A stretch of DNA of 64,000 nucleotides from Progne subis subis (Eukaryota > Chordata > Aves > Passeriformes > Hirundinidae): positions 3,583,192 to 3,647,191 of the forward strand of contig JAKJHU010000023.1 of the NCBI GenBank assembly GCA_022316685.1, in the 5' to 3' direction. Positions 40,736-51,344 of this stretch are shown here, in pieces. Every line of letters starts with the position of its first letter. Position 1 is the stretch's first letter. The notes under the pieces are model-generated. The model did not search any database, was not told the DNA's origin, and saw nothing but the letters and a program-made list of their open reading frames with translations. Made by a program: the position numbers and the translations under genes.

Positions 40736-41746
40736 TAATTGAGGCTATGTCCCTATTTATAAGATAGTCCCAGACTCTTGAATTTTAGGGGAATGTGCCT
40801 CCTTTTTAGTTTTGTTATAAGCTATCATTTCCAGAGAAGCAAGACTGGATGCAGAAAAGCAAGTCTGGGATGATTTTTACTTATTTGAGTATATTTTCTC
40901 AATTTTAGTGCAAGCTAATACAGCTTCATATCAGGAGTTAAGAATCTTCCTACAGAGAACAGAATTGATTTTTATTTATTATTTTTTTTTTTAAAATTAC
41001 TTTCGGTGGGGAAAAGCAGTGCAATGGAGTTCAGTTCAGTGACAGCTCATTATTACTTTGTGACTGAAGGCTGTGCTGAACACTTGGCAGAACTGGGCTT
41101 ATTCTGTTGACAAAGCAGAATTTTGCCACAATCTGCTGAAATGCCCAACCAGAGGTGGGATAGGCTGTCTGTTCCAGAGGCAGATTCCTCCAAGACACTT
41201 CCCTGTGGTAGTTCCCTGCACAGCCACAGCTTAAGTCTCAAGTAAAAATACCAGTAATGGTTTCAGCCAATAAGATGTTTTTTGATTCTCAAAAGCAGAG
41301 TGAAGTCCCTACAGCAGCATGCAGCATATGCACATTTATGGATTGATATTCAATGTTTTAAAACTAGGAAATTTTTTACAAATTTCTTTATAAATGCATT
41401 GCCTTGATTATGGGAAAATTAAAACAAAAAGTAGCAAGTCCCTGATTTAAATGATTAGTATATACCCTTATCTCTACCTTTCGGTGTACTTACATTATAA
41501 ATGAGTTTTGAGCTATATGATTATACCTTACTTTTAATTGTGAACTTAACTCATTTACATGCCGAATATAGACTAGTGTTTCCCAATGCTTGGCATTTCA
41601 GACTATGAAACATGGCTTCAATACTTTCAAACATTACTCTCAATTATTAAGTTTCATTGGATAGGTTGAAATTCAAAGATGTTGCTATGTAGCGTGCCAC
41701 GGAGAGGCTCAGGAGCCTCTAGATTCAGCATGGTTTAATCTGACAC

Positions 41747-41824
41747 AGGAAAGAAGAAAAAGAAGAAAAAGAAAAAGAAAAAAAGAAAAAGAACAAAGGA
41801 AGGAGACAAAAAGGAAAAAGGAAG
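41747..41824. repeat. Polypurine (GAAAAA)n-type tract
   Basis: The first 47 bases contain only A and G, with GAAGAAAAA and GAAAAA repeats; the tract continues purine-rich with rare C to 41824. It is polypyrimidine in the IL1RAPL1 transcript. Confidence 0.9.
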
Positions 41825-42590
41825 CTACTTCAGGGCAGAGAAAAAGTCACATTATTTTCTTCAATGTCTCCAGGGCTACTGAGGCCCTCAAGTTAAAATA
41901 CAGGCAAGGAGAGATCCTGTATATCAAGAGTAGCTCAGAAGAGAAAAGGGTTGTTATATAATCCCTATATCCTCTCTCCACACCAAAAATCCCTGAATAA
42001 GATTGTTTTTGTGGGGAAAGTGTCAGATCTGACTGCAGCACCACTAAAATATCATTATTTAATCAGTTGCCCTCATTTCAGTTTTAATAAGCTCTCTTGG
42101 CTCTCTTTTTATGTTCACTCCACAGCAATTAAACAGAAATGCAAATGTCATACCCATTTTTATAACAGTGCCTCTTATAAAACTGCAATGAAGACAGCAA
42201 ATTATATACCTGTTAAATGATCTATCTTTTTGTCAACAAAATCTAGCTAATATGAAGATAATGCCCCTATATGTGCCATATGTGTGTTTGCGTGTTTTAT
42301 GAAGATGGGAAGATTATTGATTACAATTCTAGCACAACTTCCGAGGAGACGTTAGACTTTGAAAGCTCAAATAAGTTAAATCAGGCAGGGATGTAGTTTA
42401 TGAATTTTCACTCTGGAGTTCAAAACAGCTGTTCTATTTGACCATTATAAAAATTGCCACCTTTTTTATTCACTGAATACAAACATCTAGTAAAGTGACA
42501 TTGTGTTCACACAAATACCTGATAACCACTTTAATCCAAATGTGTTTTCATAGAGCCATCTTCCCTCTTTAAAGGGAAACCTCACCAAAA

Positions 42591-42608
42591 GGGGGGGGGG
42601 GGGGGGGG
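42591..42608. repeat. G18 homopolymer
   Basis: Eighteen consecutive G on the plus strand between AAAA and AAATCAGG. Confidence 0.95.
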
Positions 42609-43362
42609 AAATCAGGTCAGATTTTTTTTCTTTGTTTTTTTCTGAAATCAGTCCAGCAATCCAATGGAGACACAGAGAGTACAGCACACAAAATAATTCA
42701 GTAACGGTCCATCTTGAACAATGAACAATATACAGTTACAATGACAGCATCTGATCACTACCACCAGTAGAAAAAATCTCGCCCAGACTAAGTGGGGTGC
42801 ACATTGCCACTAGAAGTTTTCTGACACAGAATGCCATCCATCTTCTGCTCAGGTATTTGCCTGTGACCTGAGCCAAAGACAGCCAAGTTTTTCACACTCT
42901 GTAATACATCTACCTCATCAAGTGTGAAGTGTAAAAATGTTATTTTACAGAGGAGGAACTGAAACAGACTACTTCTGCACTCCTCACAAATTGTAATATG
43001 ACAAAATATCACAAAAATAATTTAAATCCAGGTCTAAACATTTACCCTCCAAAATCAACCCTACTTCTCAATTAACACACCACAGGATGAAAAAGCCAGA
43101 AAGAATATATAAAATAAAGAGCTACCTTCCTACTTTATTTGCAGCATCCTTGTGACTGTACCATTTTATCCTCTACTTGCTCAATCTTTATACAAACTAT
43201 GCATAGCTGTGTGTAAAAACAGGGTGGTAACCTCAGGAAAATAGCAGGAGTGAATCAAGATGCAGATAGACTAAATGGCAGGGACTTACTGTGTCAAACA
43301 GCAGACAGCTTAGGAGAAGAGCAGGTAGATTAGAAGAGCCAGACCAAAATAAAGGGCTTTAT

Positions 43363-44401
43363 TGGGTTTGTATGGCAAGATGTTAGCAGCAGAGGTGTCC
43401 TGTGTGAGAAGAGACCAGGGCTGAGCCAGATCAGACAGACCCTTCTCCAGCTGCCTCCAACAGACCTGCCTCAGGACACGGCCAAGCTCAGCAGCCAAGC
43501 AGGCTATGTGCCTAGGAAAGCTTATTTAAGAATGCACATCAGAAAAACCACAGTGCAACTGCTGTGGGAGGGGACTTGGAGAAAACTGGAAGAGCCAGCC
43601 TTGCATGCTCTAAGCATGGTGAAAAAGGAAGGGGAAAATGTTCTCTAGGTGCTGGAGCAGAGAACGCCCTGCAGACAACGATGGTGACAAAGGCTGTCTT
43701 CCTGCATCTCATGGAGGATCATGTTGGAACATACATCCAGCCTGCAGTGCATGGAGGTCCCCATGCTGGAGCAGATGGGCAATCCATGAAGGAAGCTGCA
43801 GCCTGGGGAGATCCTGTGCAGAAGTAGGTTTTCTGGCAGGAGCTGCCTTTCATGGGGGACCCATGCTAAAGCAATCTGTTCCTGAAGGCCTGTGGAACCT
43901 GTACCCTGTGGAAAAGACCATGCAGAGTAAACCTTGAAGAAACACAGCCCACAGAAGAACCCACACTGGGTATCCTCATGCAAGACTCTATCCCATGGAA
44001 GGGGCCCCACACTGGAGCAGGGTAAAAGTGTGAGGAAGGAATGGCAGAGACCAACTGCTATGAACTGACAGCCACCCTCATTCCCCATCCCCCTGTGCCA
44101 CACTGGGTTGGTGGAGATGAGACAGAGGACTTGAGAAAGAGGAATAAAGTTGAGTCTGGGGAGAAGGAGGAGACTGGCGAAAGCTGTTCTTAGTTTTGCC
44201 TTTTTTTTTCCCTCACAATCCTACACTTAATTTTCCCCCAGTCAAGTCTGTTTTTCCCATGAAAGTGACTGGTATTTTATTTCCCTGTTTTTATCTTGAC
44301 CCACAAGCTTTTTCATCTTATTTTTCCCCCATCCTGTTGAGAGAGGGGAGTATGAGAGCAGTTGGGTGGGCATATGGCAGCCAGCAAAGTTTAACACACC
44401 A
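43363..44401 (+). mobile_element. ERVL-type (class III) solo LTR, common avian family
   Basis: About 1.04 kb resembles the long avian ERVL LTR that is frequent in bird genomes. It begins TGGGTTTGTATGGCAAG, has a head ending in CTTATTTAAGAATGC (TATA-like, near 43525), and a characteristic middle of repeated phrases: CATGCTGGAGCAG, CCATGCTAAAGCA, CACACTGGAGCAGGG and CTGTTCCTGAAGG. After GGAATAAAGTTGAG near 44143 it continues AATTTTCCCCCAGTCAAGTC and ends near TTAACACACCA. Sequence divergence looks moderate. The family assignment comes from memory of such LTRs. A target duplication was not resolved: AAGGGC occurs near both ends, but not at positions that fit TG...CA termini. Antisense to IL1RAPL1. 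Confidence 0.75.
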
Positions 44402-45550
44402 GAAGGGCAAATCATTAACTTCCCAATAGCGCTGAAAGTCATTTTGAATCCCAAAGCTGTGATAAAAAATTTGGGTTTAATTTTTACTGCCATTTAATTC
44501 TCTCATGATATTTTATTAGTCATACTATCCTCCTCAGCAGTACCTTCGTATATTAAAAAATGACTTTGTTTTACATAGGCTATTATATATTGTAAGCTTG
44601 AAAAGCTAGACATTAGTTGCATGATTTTCTGCAGATTTACAGAATGAACACAAAGATGACATGGTAGGCAGGAACATCACTTGTTTAAGCATCACTTTTG
44701 GAGACTAGACAAGAACATCACTTTGATGTACAATACCAAGTTTTCTGAATAATAAAAGGCAGAAAAAGACCGTAAAATGTAGCATGACTGAAAAGCTGTC
44801 TTTAGAAAGACCAGAATAGAACTGCATTGCAAAATAAATGGTTTGAATGAAATTGGGAGGTCATATAGGAAGGACTGTAGAAGGACTACATCTACAGCTG
44901 GGTGAAGCCAGAGGTCTTTTCTAAATTTGAAGTAATTTATCTTGTCTATTAATTTTTACATATGTATTTCCTGTTTTCTCCTTACCTATTACTGACCTTT
45001 TAAATTTGTCTTCCTTTTTTTTACATCTAGACTACAGCAACAGCAAAAAACACCTTGAATGTTATCCTAATCTGTTACATTAAGCAATGAACAGTCAAAT
45101 AAATGCAGAATCACATGAGTTTTAAATAGTAACTCTCAAATGCTTTCCAAAACACTGGTAGCACTGGCTCAAAAATGATGGGTCTTGAGATAGAGGAGTA
45201 GCTTCAGGTACTATACAGAGTACAATACAGAGCCATCTTTCTAGCATGCAACAGTATATAGTTAGAAAATGCATTTTTTAATAGAATACTTGGTGCTTTT
45301 CAAAATTACTTTCAACTCTCACCTCTGATAGTATAGTATTAGTAACGATAACAACAAGAAAAACAATAAACTACTAAAAAGCACAAAAATAATTTTAATT
45401 GATGGATCATTCCAAACAAATCACTCCAAAAGACATGGCACAATCCTCCTTAGCCATACTTTGATGTTGTTATTCGAGCACATTGCATCTCTCTGTGAAA
45501 CTTCTATTTCATTTAATCTTATATTCTAATTAGTACACAGGAGTAACTGA

Positions 45551-45808
45551 AAAGGAGGCCAAGCAGCATTAGTGCACAGCAGAACTAGCACAGTTACTGT
45601 CAAGGTCCCAAGAGGTAGCAGTGTTACACTGCGTGCAAACGATCTGTACTGCTCCCCTGAATGGGACATTGCATTCTGTATTTCTAAAAGGTTGAATCAA
45701 GAGTTTGGATGCTTTCATTTCCTAGCCAACATAAGCAACTTGGATGCTTCTGTTTACTTTTGTGATCACTTTAATGGGTCACAGATGCCCTATAGTAAAG
45801 ACATATAA
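45551..45808 (+). pseudogene. Ig V-set-like open frame, BTLA/CD160-like cysteine pattern, probably a decayed exon
   Basis: An 85-codon open stretch between an in-frame TGA (45548-45550) and TAA (45806-45808) looks like an immunoglobulin V-set domain. It has a strand-B-like VTVKVPRGSSVTLR, then a Y-C...F-C...G-C series (Cys codons at 45650, 45677 and 45710), and the F-strand signature NISNLDASVYFC (Cys at 45761), with NIS and NGS sequons. The Y-C...W/F-C spacing resembles BTLA, CD160 and CD300-type receptors. Signs of decay: the position expected to hold the first V-set Cys is Ala, and only two residues (HF) separate the GCF segment from the F strand, where such domains usually have about 20-25 more. 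A possible acceptor, TTAGTACACAG, ends at 45540 but is followed in this frame by the TGA; a weak donor GTAAAG is at 45795. It lies antisense to IL1RAPL1. Chance similarity of a short frame is the main alternative. Confidence 0.35.
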
Positions 45809-46479
45809 ATATAACAGAGCACACATTTTACAAAATCTGTCTCTATCTCTACACATCAGTTTTAAACCCACTCTTACAAATTGCTTTATATTTAAAATTA
45901 AGAGTAATACCATATGTTTTTCCTGGAGTTCAAGTCTTAGAATTGTAATGTATTTTTTGTATTCTAGTAATATCAAATTCACCAGTCAAAATGAATGCTT
46001 CCCTATTTTAGGTGTTGTGTATAAACACTCAAGAAGAAAGCACATGACTGAAGGTCTTACACAAAAGAAGAATACACCTTTCATAAAGAGAAGGAAGAGT
46101 GTTTGGGACAAAAAGTTACATGGCTTGTTTTACTTCTTGTTTCAGAGAATTTGCCTTTTTATTTCTGAAATTTTAAAAATTAGATGAGTTTTCTTAGACT
46201 GTAACTGGTGACAGGTAAATCACTGAAAAAAAGAAAAAACTGGACTTCTAAGGAAGTTTATGAAAGCATTTGTATCTTAAGGAGAAGCAGAACATAGGGA
46301 GAGAGGGCAGGAAGTCTGACAGAAGGAGAGGTCTAGAGAAAGGCCAGCTCTGAGATGAGTGATCTCTGAAGTGTCACAGAAAAGTTTCTGATCTAAAGAC
46401 AGATGCAGTGAACAGGAATTTTTACATACAGTGAACATAAAATTTTACATTTAACTGCTAAAGTTAGTAGGAGGGCTGG

Positions 46480-46644
46480 TTTTTGGTTTTGTGGTTCCCC
46501 CCCTCCCCCCCCCCCCCCCGTGTTTGTTTTTTGTTGTTGTTGTTGTTTTTTGTTTGTTTGTTTGTTTTTGTTTGTTTGTTTGTGTTTGGGGTTTTTTGGG
46601 TTTTTTTGTTTGTTTATTTATTTATTTATTTGTTTATTTATTTT
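46480..46644. repeat. C run, then (GTTT)n and (TTTA)n low-complexity block
   Basis: A near-perfect C run of about 22 bases (46497-46519, one T) leads into T/G-rich sequence with GTTT repeats and then (TTTA)n. This is the longest of the T/G-rich tracts and abuts the GC-rich island at 46645. Confidence 0.9.
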
Positions 46645-46933
46645 CAGCTTTATTAAACCCCAGGACTCCTCTGCTCACCCCACAAGAGCTGACATTGGAA
46701 ACAGGAGTATAAAGTCTCCTGAGTCATCTCTGTGCAGCGCTGGGAATGCCATAACTTTGGTGAGTGGGAGCTGCTCCAGGAGCTGGGATATCCTGCACAC
46801 ACTGCCCAGAGGGGCCAGCACTGCCTCATGGAAACAGCGCCCAGCACTGCTGCTCAGGCCATTGCTCAGACTGCATCTCTGAGGACTTCAATACCCCAAA
46901 GTGGGGGAAAAAAAAAAAAAAAAAAAAAAAAAA
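46645..46933 (+). other. Unclassified GC-rich island ending in poly(A)26
   Basis: About 260 bp, clearly more GC-rich than its surroundings, contains phrases such as GGAGCTGCTCCAGGAGCTGG and GCCCAGAGGGGCCAGCACTG and ends in 26 A (46908-46933). It might be a retrocopy fragment or an old repeat. I see no poly(A) signal close to the tail, no clear target duplication and no recognisable protein in any frame. Confidence 0.3.
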
Positions 46934-46999
46934 TCTTGTTACAATTGATATAGGGTTAGGGAATTAGATTCTTAAGAAAACTTGCAAGTAGTCGGGAGA

Positions 47000-49900
47000 A
47001 GCTGGTGCATAATATCCTAATTTCCAACAGCATTTTTATTCTGAAGAACTGAGGACCGAAAAAGAAACCCCTTAAAATAGTATTAGTTTACCAAATAAAT
47101 CCATGAGGAGTTGCTGCTAAGCAGGAATGGGAAAAGCTGCAACATGAAGTGGACACTGTGCTTCAGAAACAATCAGTATAATATATATTTGTCTGGGTCT
47201 TAAAGTTACAATTAAGTTAGTGTCTCATGAAATATAGGTTAAAGAGAGATTTACACATCGAGACAGTATATTTATAAAAAGGGAAAGACAATACAGAGAA
47301 GATGGGGCAAAGATATCCTCCAAAAACCAGCCCACCTCTGTGGAATGCATTTTTAAATACCTTCCTCTACCACACTGGAGAAAATGCTGTGATGGTATAA
47401 TTTCTTGTTTTCAGAGAAATGAAACAAAATAGCCTTGAGAGCAGAGAGAAAAAAACCTCACTTTAAGAATGATTGCCTTTGTCAGCAGCTGTTACTCAAA
47501 TTTCTTACATATGGTGCCAAGAAAAAATATGCTTCTTCAGATATAGTACAGTACACTGTGTAATTTTGACAGATACTTATTTCTTGAATTCTCTTCAGAA
47601 GAATACAGATACGAAAACTGAGCAGAACTGAAGGTTACTTAAAAGAGTCAAAGCTAACAGAGTAAAAATCCATATGCCAATATAAAATCCACCCAAAAAA
47701 GTAACAGTTGTGTACACAGAAACAAAATCACACAGGATGTACTATAATAAGCAATTTGTAGTGACTGCAAGCAGACGCTCTTCCAAAGAAAATCAAGAAT
47801 TAAAAAGAAAAACCTTTTCCATGTTAAAAAATAAAATAAAATAAAAAAAAATCTGCAATTACATTGGGGAAAACTAAATATTTACATTAATTAAAAAAAA
47901 CCCCAAAGACTAAATAGCCAATAGTCCACTCAAGAACATGATATTTACCTGTGTAAAGACTTTTCCTATGATTTGCCACAGAAGGTATCTTCTCTAGGGA
48001 AGGTGGATAATTTCAGTAATCTGGGATTACAGGAACATCAGGAACGTGAATCTCAGCTATGGAACTACTCAGATAAGAATACAGATTATGAAACAAGAAT
48101 TAAAAGACAAGGTTGAGGAAACACAATGGGCTCAGCCAGTTGGTCACCAGGGGAGCTCCTCAGGGCTAAGTTTTAGGTCTGGTGCTGTTTAACACCTTTA
48201 TTGATGATCCGGATGTGGGAATTTAATATTTCACTATATCCATTCCTTGGATTTTGAAAATTTAGCCTTTTTCTACTACTCCACTTTATGAACTTTCAGT
48301 ATTGGTAATATATTTTCAAATAAAATTTTCATTCAAAATTCCTTTACAGTAACTTAGTTTATGGTATTTATGCTTCATAATTAGTTTTCTTATGATCAGA
48401 TACTAGATCTGTATATTTCTATATTAAATTTCCTGCTCTTTAACTTAATAACCAGCAATTTATACCTGTAGATATATTGTTAGCTGCTCATTCTGGCTTT
48501 AAAAGCATGTTTTCATATGACAATGTGCAATTATTAAATGGCCAGATAATATTATGTATAAATGCCATAGCTAGGGGACTATTAAAAATCATTAAAGAGA
48601 TGACTGACATTGTTGGCAGAACAATATTAAAAGCTCACTCTGAAACCTTTCAAAATTTAATTTGATATTTTACATACAGAAGGAAACTGATATTTTATTA
48701 GCATAAAAATGACATTAATGTCAGTAGATGATTTATATAAAATATATTAAATTCAGTAAAACAATGAGTAAGCATCTGAGAGGTGAGGGACTTGAATAAG
48801 TTTAATCAGGATGAGTTAAAAGTAGGGTTTATTTGGCCTTTCCTGAATATTTTCATGAGTATGCATTTTTCAGTTACAACTGAAGCAGCTGAGCTATGAA
48901 TACAATTTTGAACCATGAAATCCATATTCCACTCCCAAAATGAAATTAAATCAAAAGAATGCCTATAAAACAAAATCCTCAGTCTTTTAAAGTCTACATT
49001 GGGGATCTGATACCCACTTTAGCTGCTTTTTGAGTGTTGCTATTATTAGATGGAGACATTTCAGAAGGAATAGTGCATTAGGAAATCTCAAAGATAGTTG
49101 AAACACATTTTTTTCCTAACTACTAGTGCTCCTCATTGGCTTGTGAATCCCTTCCAGGGGAGATTTGGTACATGGATAATGTACTTTACTAGCACAGTCT
49201 GAATTTTACATTTTGTTTGGATAGATCTGCCCTCCTCAGACCTGGGATTCAACTGTCTAATCCACAGGGATATATGCTCAGTGTAGTTCTTAAAGATGTC
49301 TTACATGGAGAGGAGAGGATAAGTATTTGTATTAATAAACTTCGGAATTATATTGTATCAGACTGCCTAGAAAATAAGGAACAAAATGTGAATCATTTTG
49401 GTCCACTACATACTTCTTTTTCTTTTTTGTTTCTTTTTTGTAAATTATAATAATTTCAAAATCCTTTGCACTATATGCTCGTTCCTTCCATTGGAAAAGA
49501 AGAAAGTAACAGTTCAAATAAACCCTGAAAGATACCCTGCAAAGTAATGGAATGTCATCTGCCTTAGAAAAGTCTTTGCTGACTGAGCTGCTGTCTACCT
49601 TTGCAGAAATCATCTGTATATATATCAAATCTACTATATACATTAAGTCGTGTGCTTGTGTATTGTGCCCCATGAAAACTATTTCTTATGTTATTATTCT
49701 TCTCTGAGCATACATTTGTGGCTGCAACTGCTATTGATTTTCCCAGTTAGGGACAGGAACCAGGCTGTACAAAGAAGTGCTCTGTTATCACTGGTGGGAA
49801 ATTAACTGCTTCCTACTCCATCTTTCATATGACCATCCCTCGAAACATCCTTCTCCAACCCTTGCACACACTTCTCTGTTCAGGAGAGTCTTAGTCTGGA

Positions 49901-51298
49901 TAATTTTTTAGCTCCTTAAAATAATTTCAGTCACACAGGAGCAGAAAAGAATCAAAAGGGAAAGGCTATAAGAAGTGTCCATAGAAAGCCTGGATTCCCA
50001 GCTGAGCTGATTTTCTATATTGTGTGCCCCTTTGGAGCTGCTATATGGTTTTGGTTCCATATAAGATGCCTTTATATAAGAAATTAACTCAGACCAAAAT
50101 AAACCTTTTGTTTTTTGACCATTTCATAACCAAATATTCTTCAACTACCTAAAGCATTGTCTGTATTGCCAGGCACAGGACATACATGCTTGAAACTCGT
50201 GTTGTGCTCTTGTCCAATTTACAGTATGTGCTAATTGATTCTAAATTTAGTACATCTTGTGGTATTTTTACATTACTAAAGTCATCTTCAAGATTCCCAC
50301 TAAGATTTCTACTTACCCATTATATTGAAGATATGGATATTCATTTTTTTTTAAAATCACAGTGGGTTTTTTTCTGCATGAGACCAAAAGCCAAATATTT
50401 AACTTTTTACGTTAATATAAAGACTCTTTAGTAATCCCTATCAGGACTATATTTTTAATTTTGTTAATATCATCTGGATATTGCTACCCTAGTGATAGTA
50501 AATACAGTAGAACAGAATATAGCATTGAATGATTGAACACATACAGTAACAGATGTATGCTGTTTCTTTGATTTTTCAAACTGAGAAATTTTAATTAGTT
50601 ATTAAAATACTAAGAGGAATATGATCTCTCTGCTGCTATATAGGTAAGCATATCATTGATAGTAAACAATGATAAAATTGTTTTTCACACACAGAGGCAA
50701 TTCTGCTCTAGAAAGCTGCTTCCATACTGAAATAAACATCAGATTTCCCTTGTGATTGCTTGTAGGAAATGTATTAAGTGACAATAATTGACTGATAAAC
50801 TCAGAATCTCTTTTTGATTATATGAAACAAAATTTTCAGGGTTATCAGGAAACTCACAAAATCATCCCTTCCATGGGGTTCCTAGTCATAAAAGACAACA
50901 TGTAGACTAAAAAATAGCCAAGTATGTAATTAAAGGTGTATTGTCTATACAGCCACTACTGTTCTGATTGGCACTTGAGGTGTGCATTGCATGTGGATAA
51001 AAAATAATGAATGTATTCATTGTGATGAGAAATTCACAATAAAAGATAATTAGGAGATAAAAATCTTAATGCAACACCTAAGGAATTGTATAAAAATAAC
51101 AGAAAAAAAAAATAGAAAAAGGATTCCAGGTTTGCATCTCAGCTGTTCAGTAGTTTGACTTCACCAAACACTAAAAATTTCAGCATGAGAAAATAATAGT
51201 ATGCATGCTTGCTATGAGCCATTGCATTTGAATAAGGTGTCCTGCAGGACAAGCACAGAATAAAACTTGTATTTAGGGTTTACAAAGTATGTTAAAGG

Positions 51299-51300
<2 letters not shown>
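47000..51300. other. Intronic stretch, only a CR1 remnant recognised
   Basis: AT-rich sequence; apart from the CR1 fragment at 48120-48230 and an (AATAA)-rich patch near 47830, nothing is recognised. Confidence 0.55.
48120..48230 (+). mobile_element. Old CR1 LINE fragment from the reverse transcriptase region
   Basis: About 110 bp resembles the CR1 reverse transcriptase coding region around its PQGSVLGPVLFNIFINDLD motif. The plus strand has TCACCAGGGGAGCTCCTCAG, then GTTTTAGGTCTGGTGCTG and CACCTTTATTGATGATCCGG. The frame is degraded. Both flanks revert to AT-rich intron, so this is an isolated internal piece. The identification rests on motif memory. Confidence 0.65.

Positions 51301-51341
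<41 letters not shown>
51301..51341. repeat. 41-bp poly(T) tract
   Basis: Uninterrupted T run between AAAGGTC and GTGACAGAG. No poly(A) signal or duplicated flank suggests a retrocopy on the minus strand. Confidence 0.95.
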
Positions 51342-51342
<1 letters not shown>

Positions 51343-51344
51343 TG

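Noticed and set aside
43645..44103. 152-codon minus-strand open frame
   Set aside because: It is inside and antisense to the ERVL-type LTR; no recognisable domain.
45744..46187. 147-codon plus-strand frame overlapping the V-set-like fragment, with a good acceptor-like CCCTATTTTAG near 46010
   Set aside because: The protein shows no receptor tail, ITIM or membrane segment I can recognise; a single acceptor-like site is weak evidence for a linked exon.
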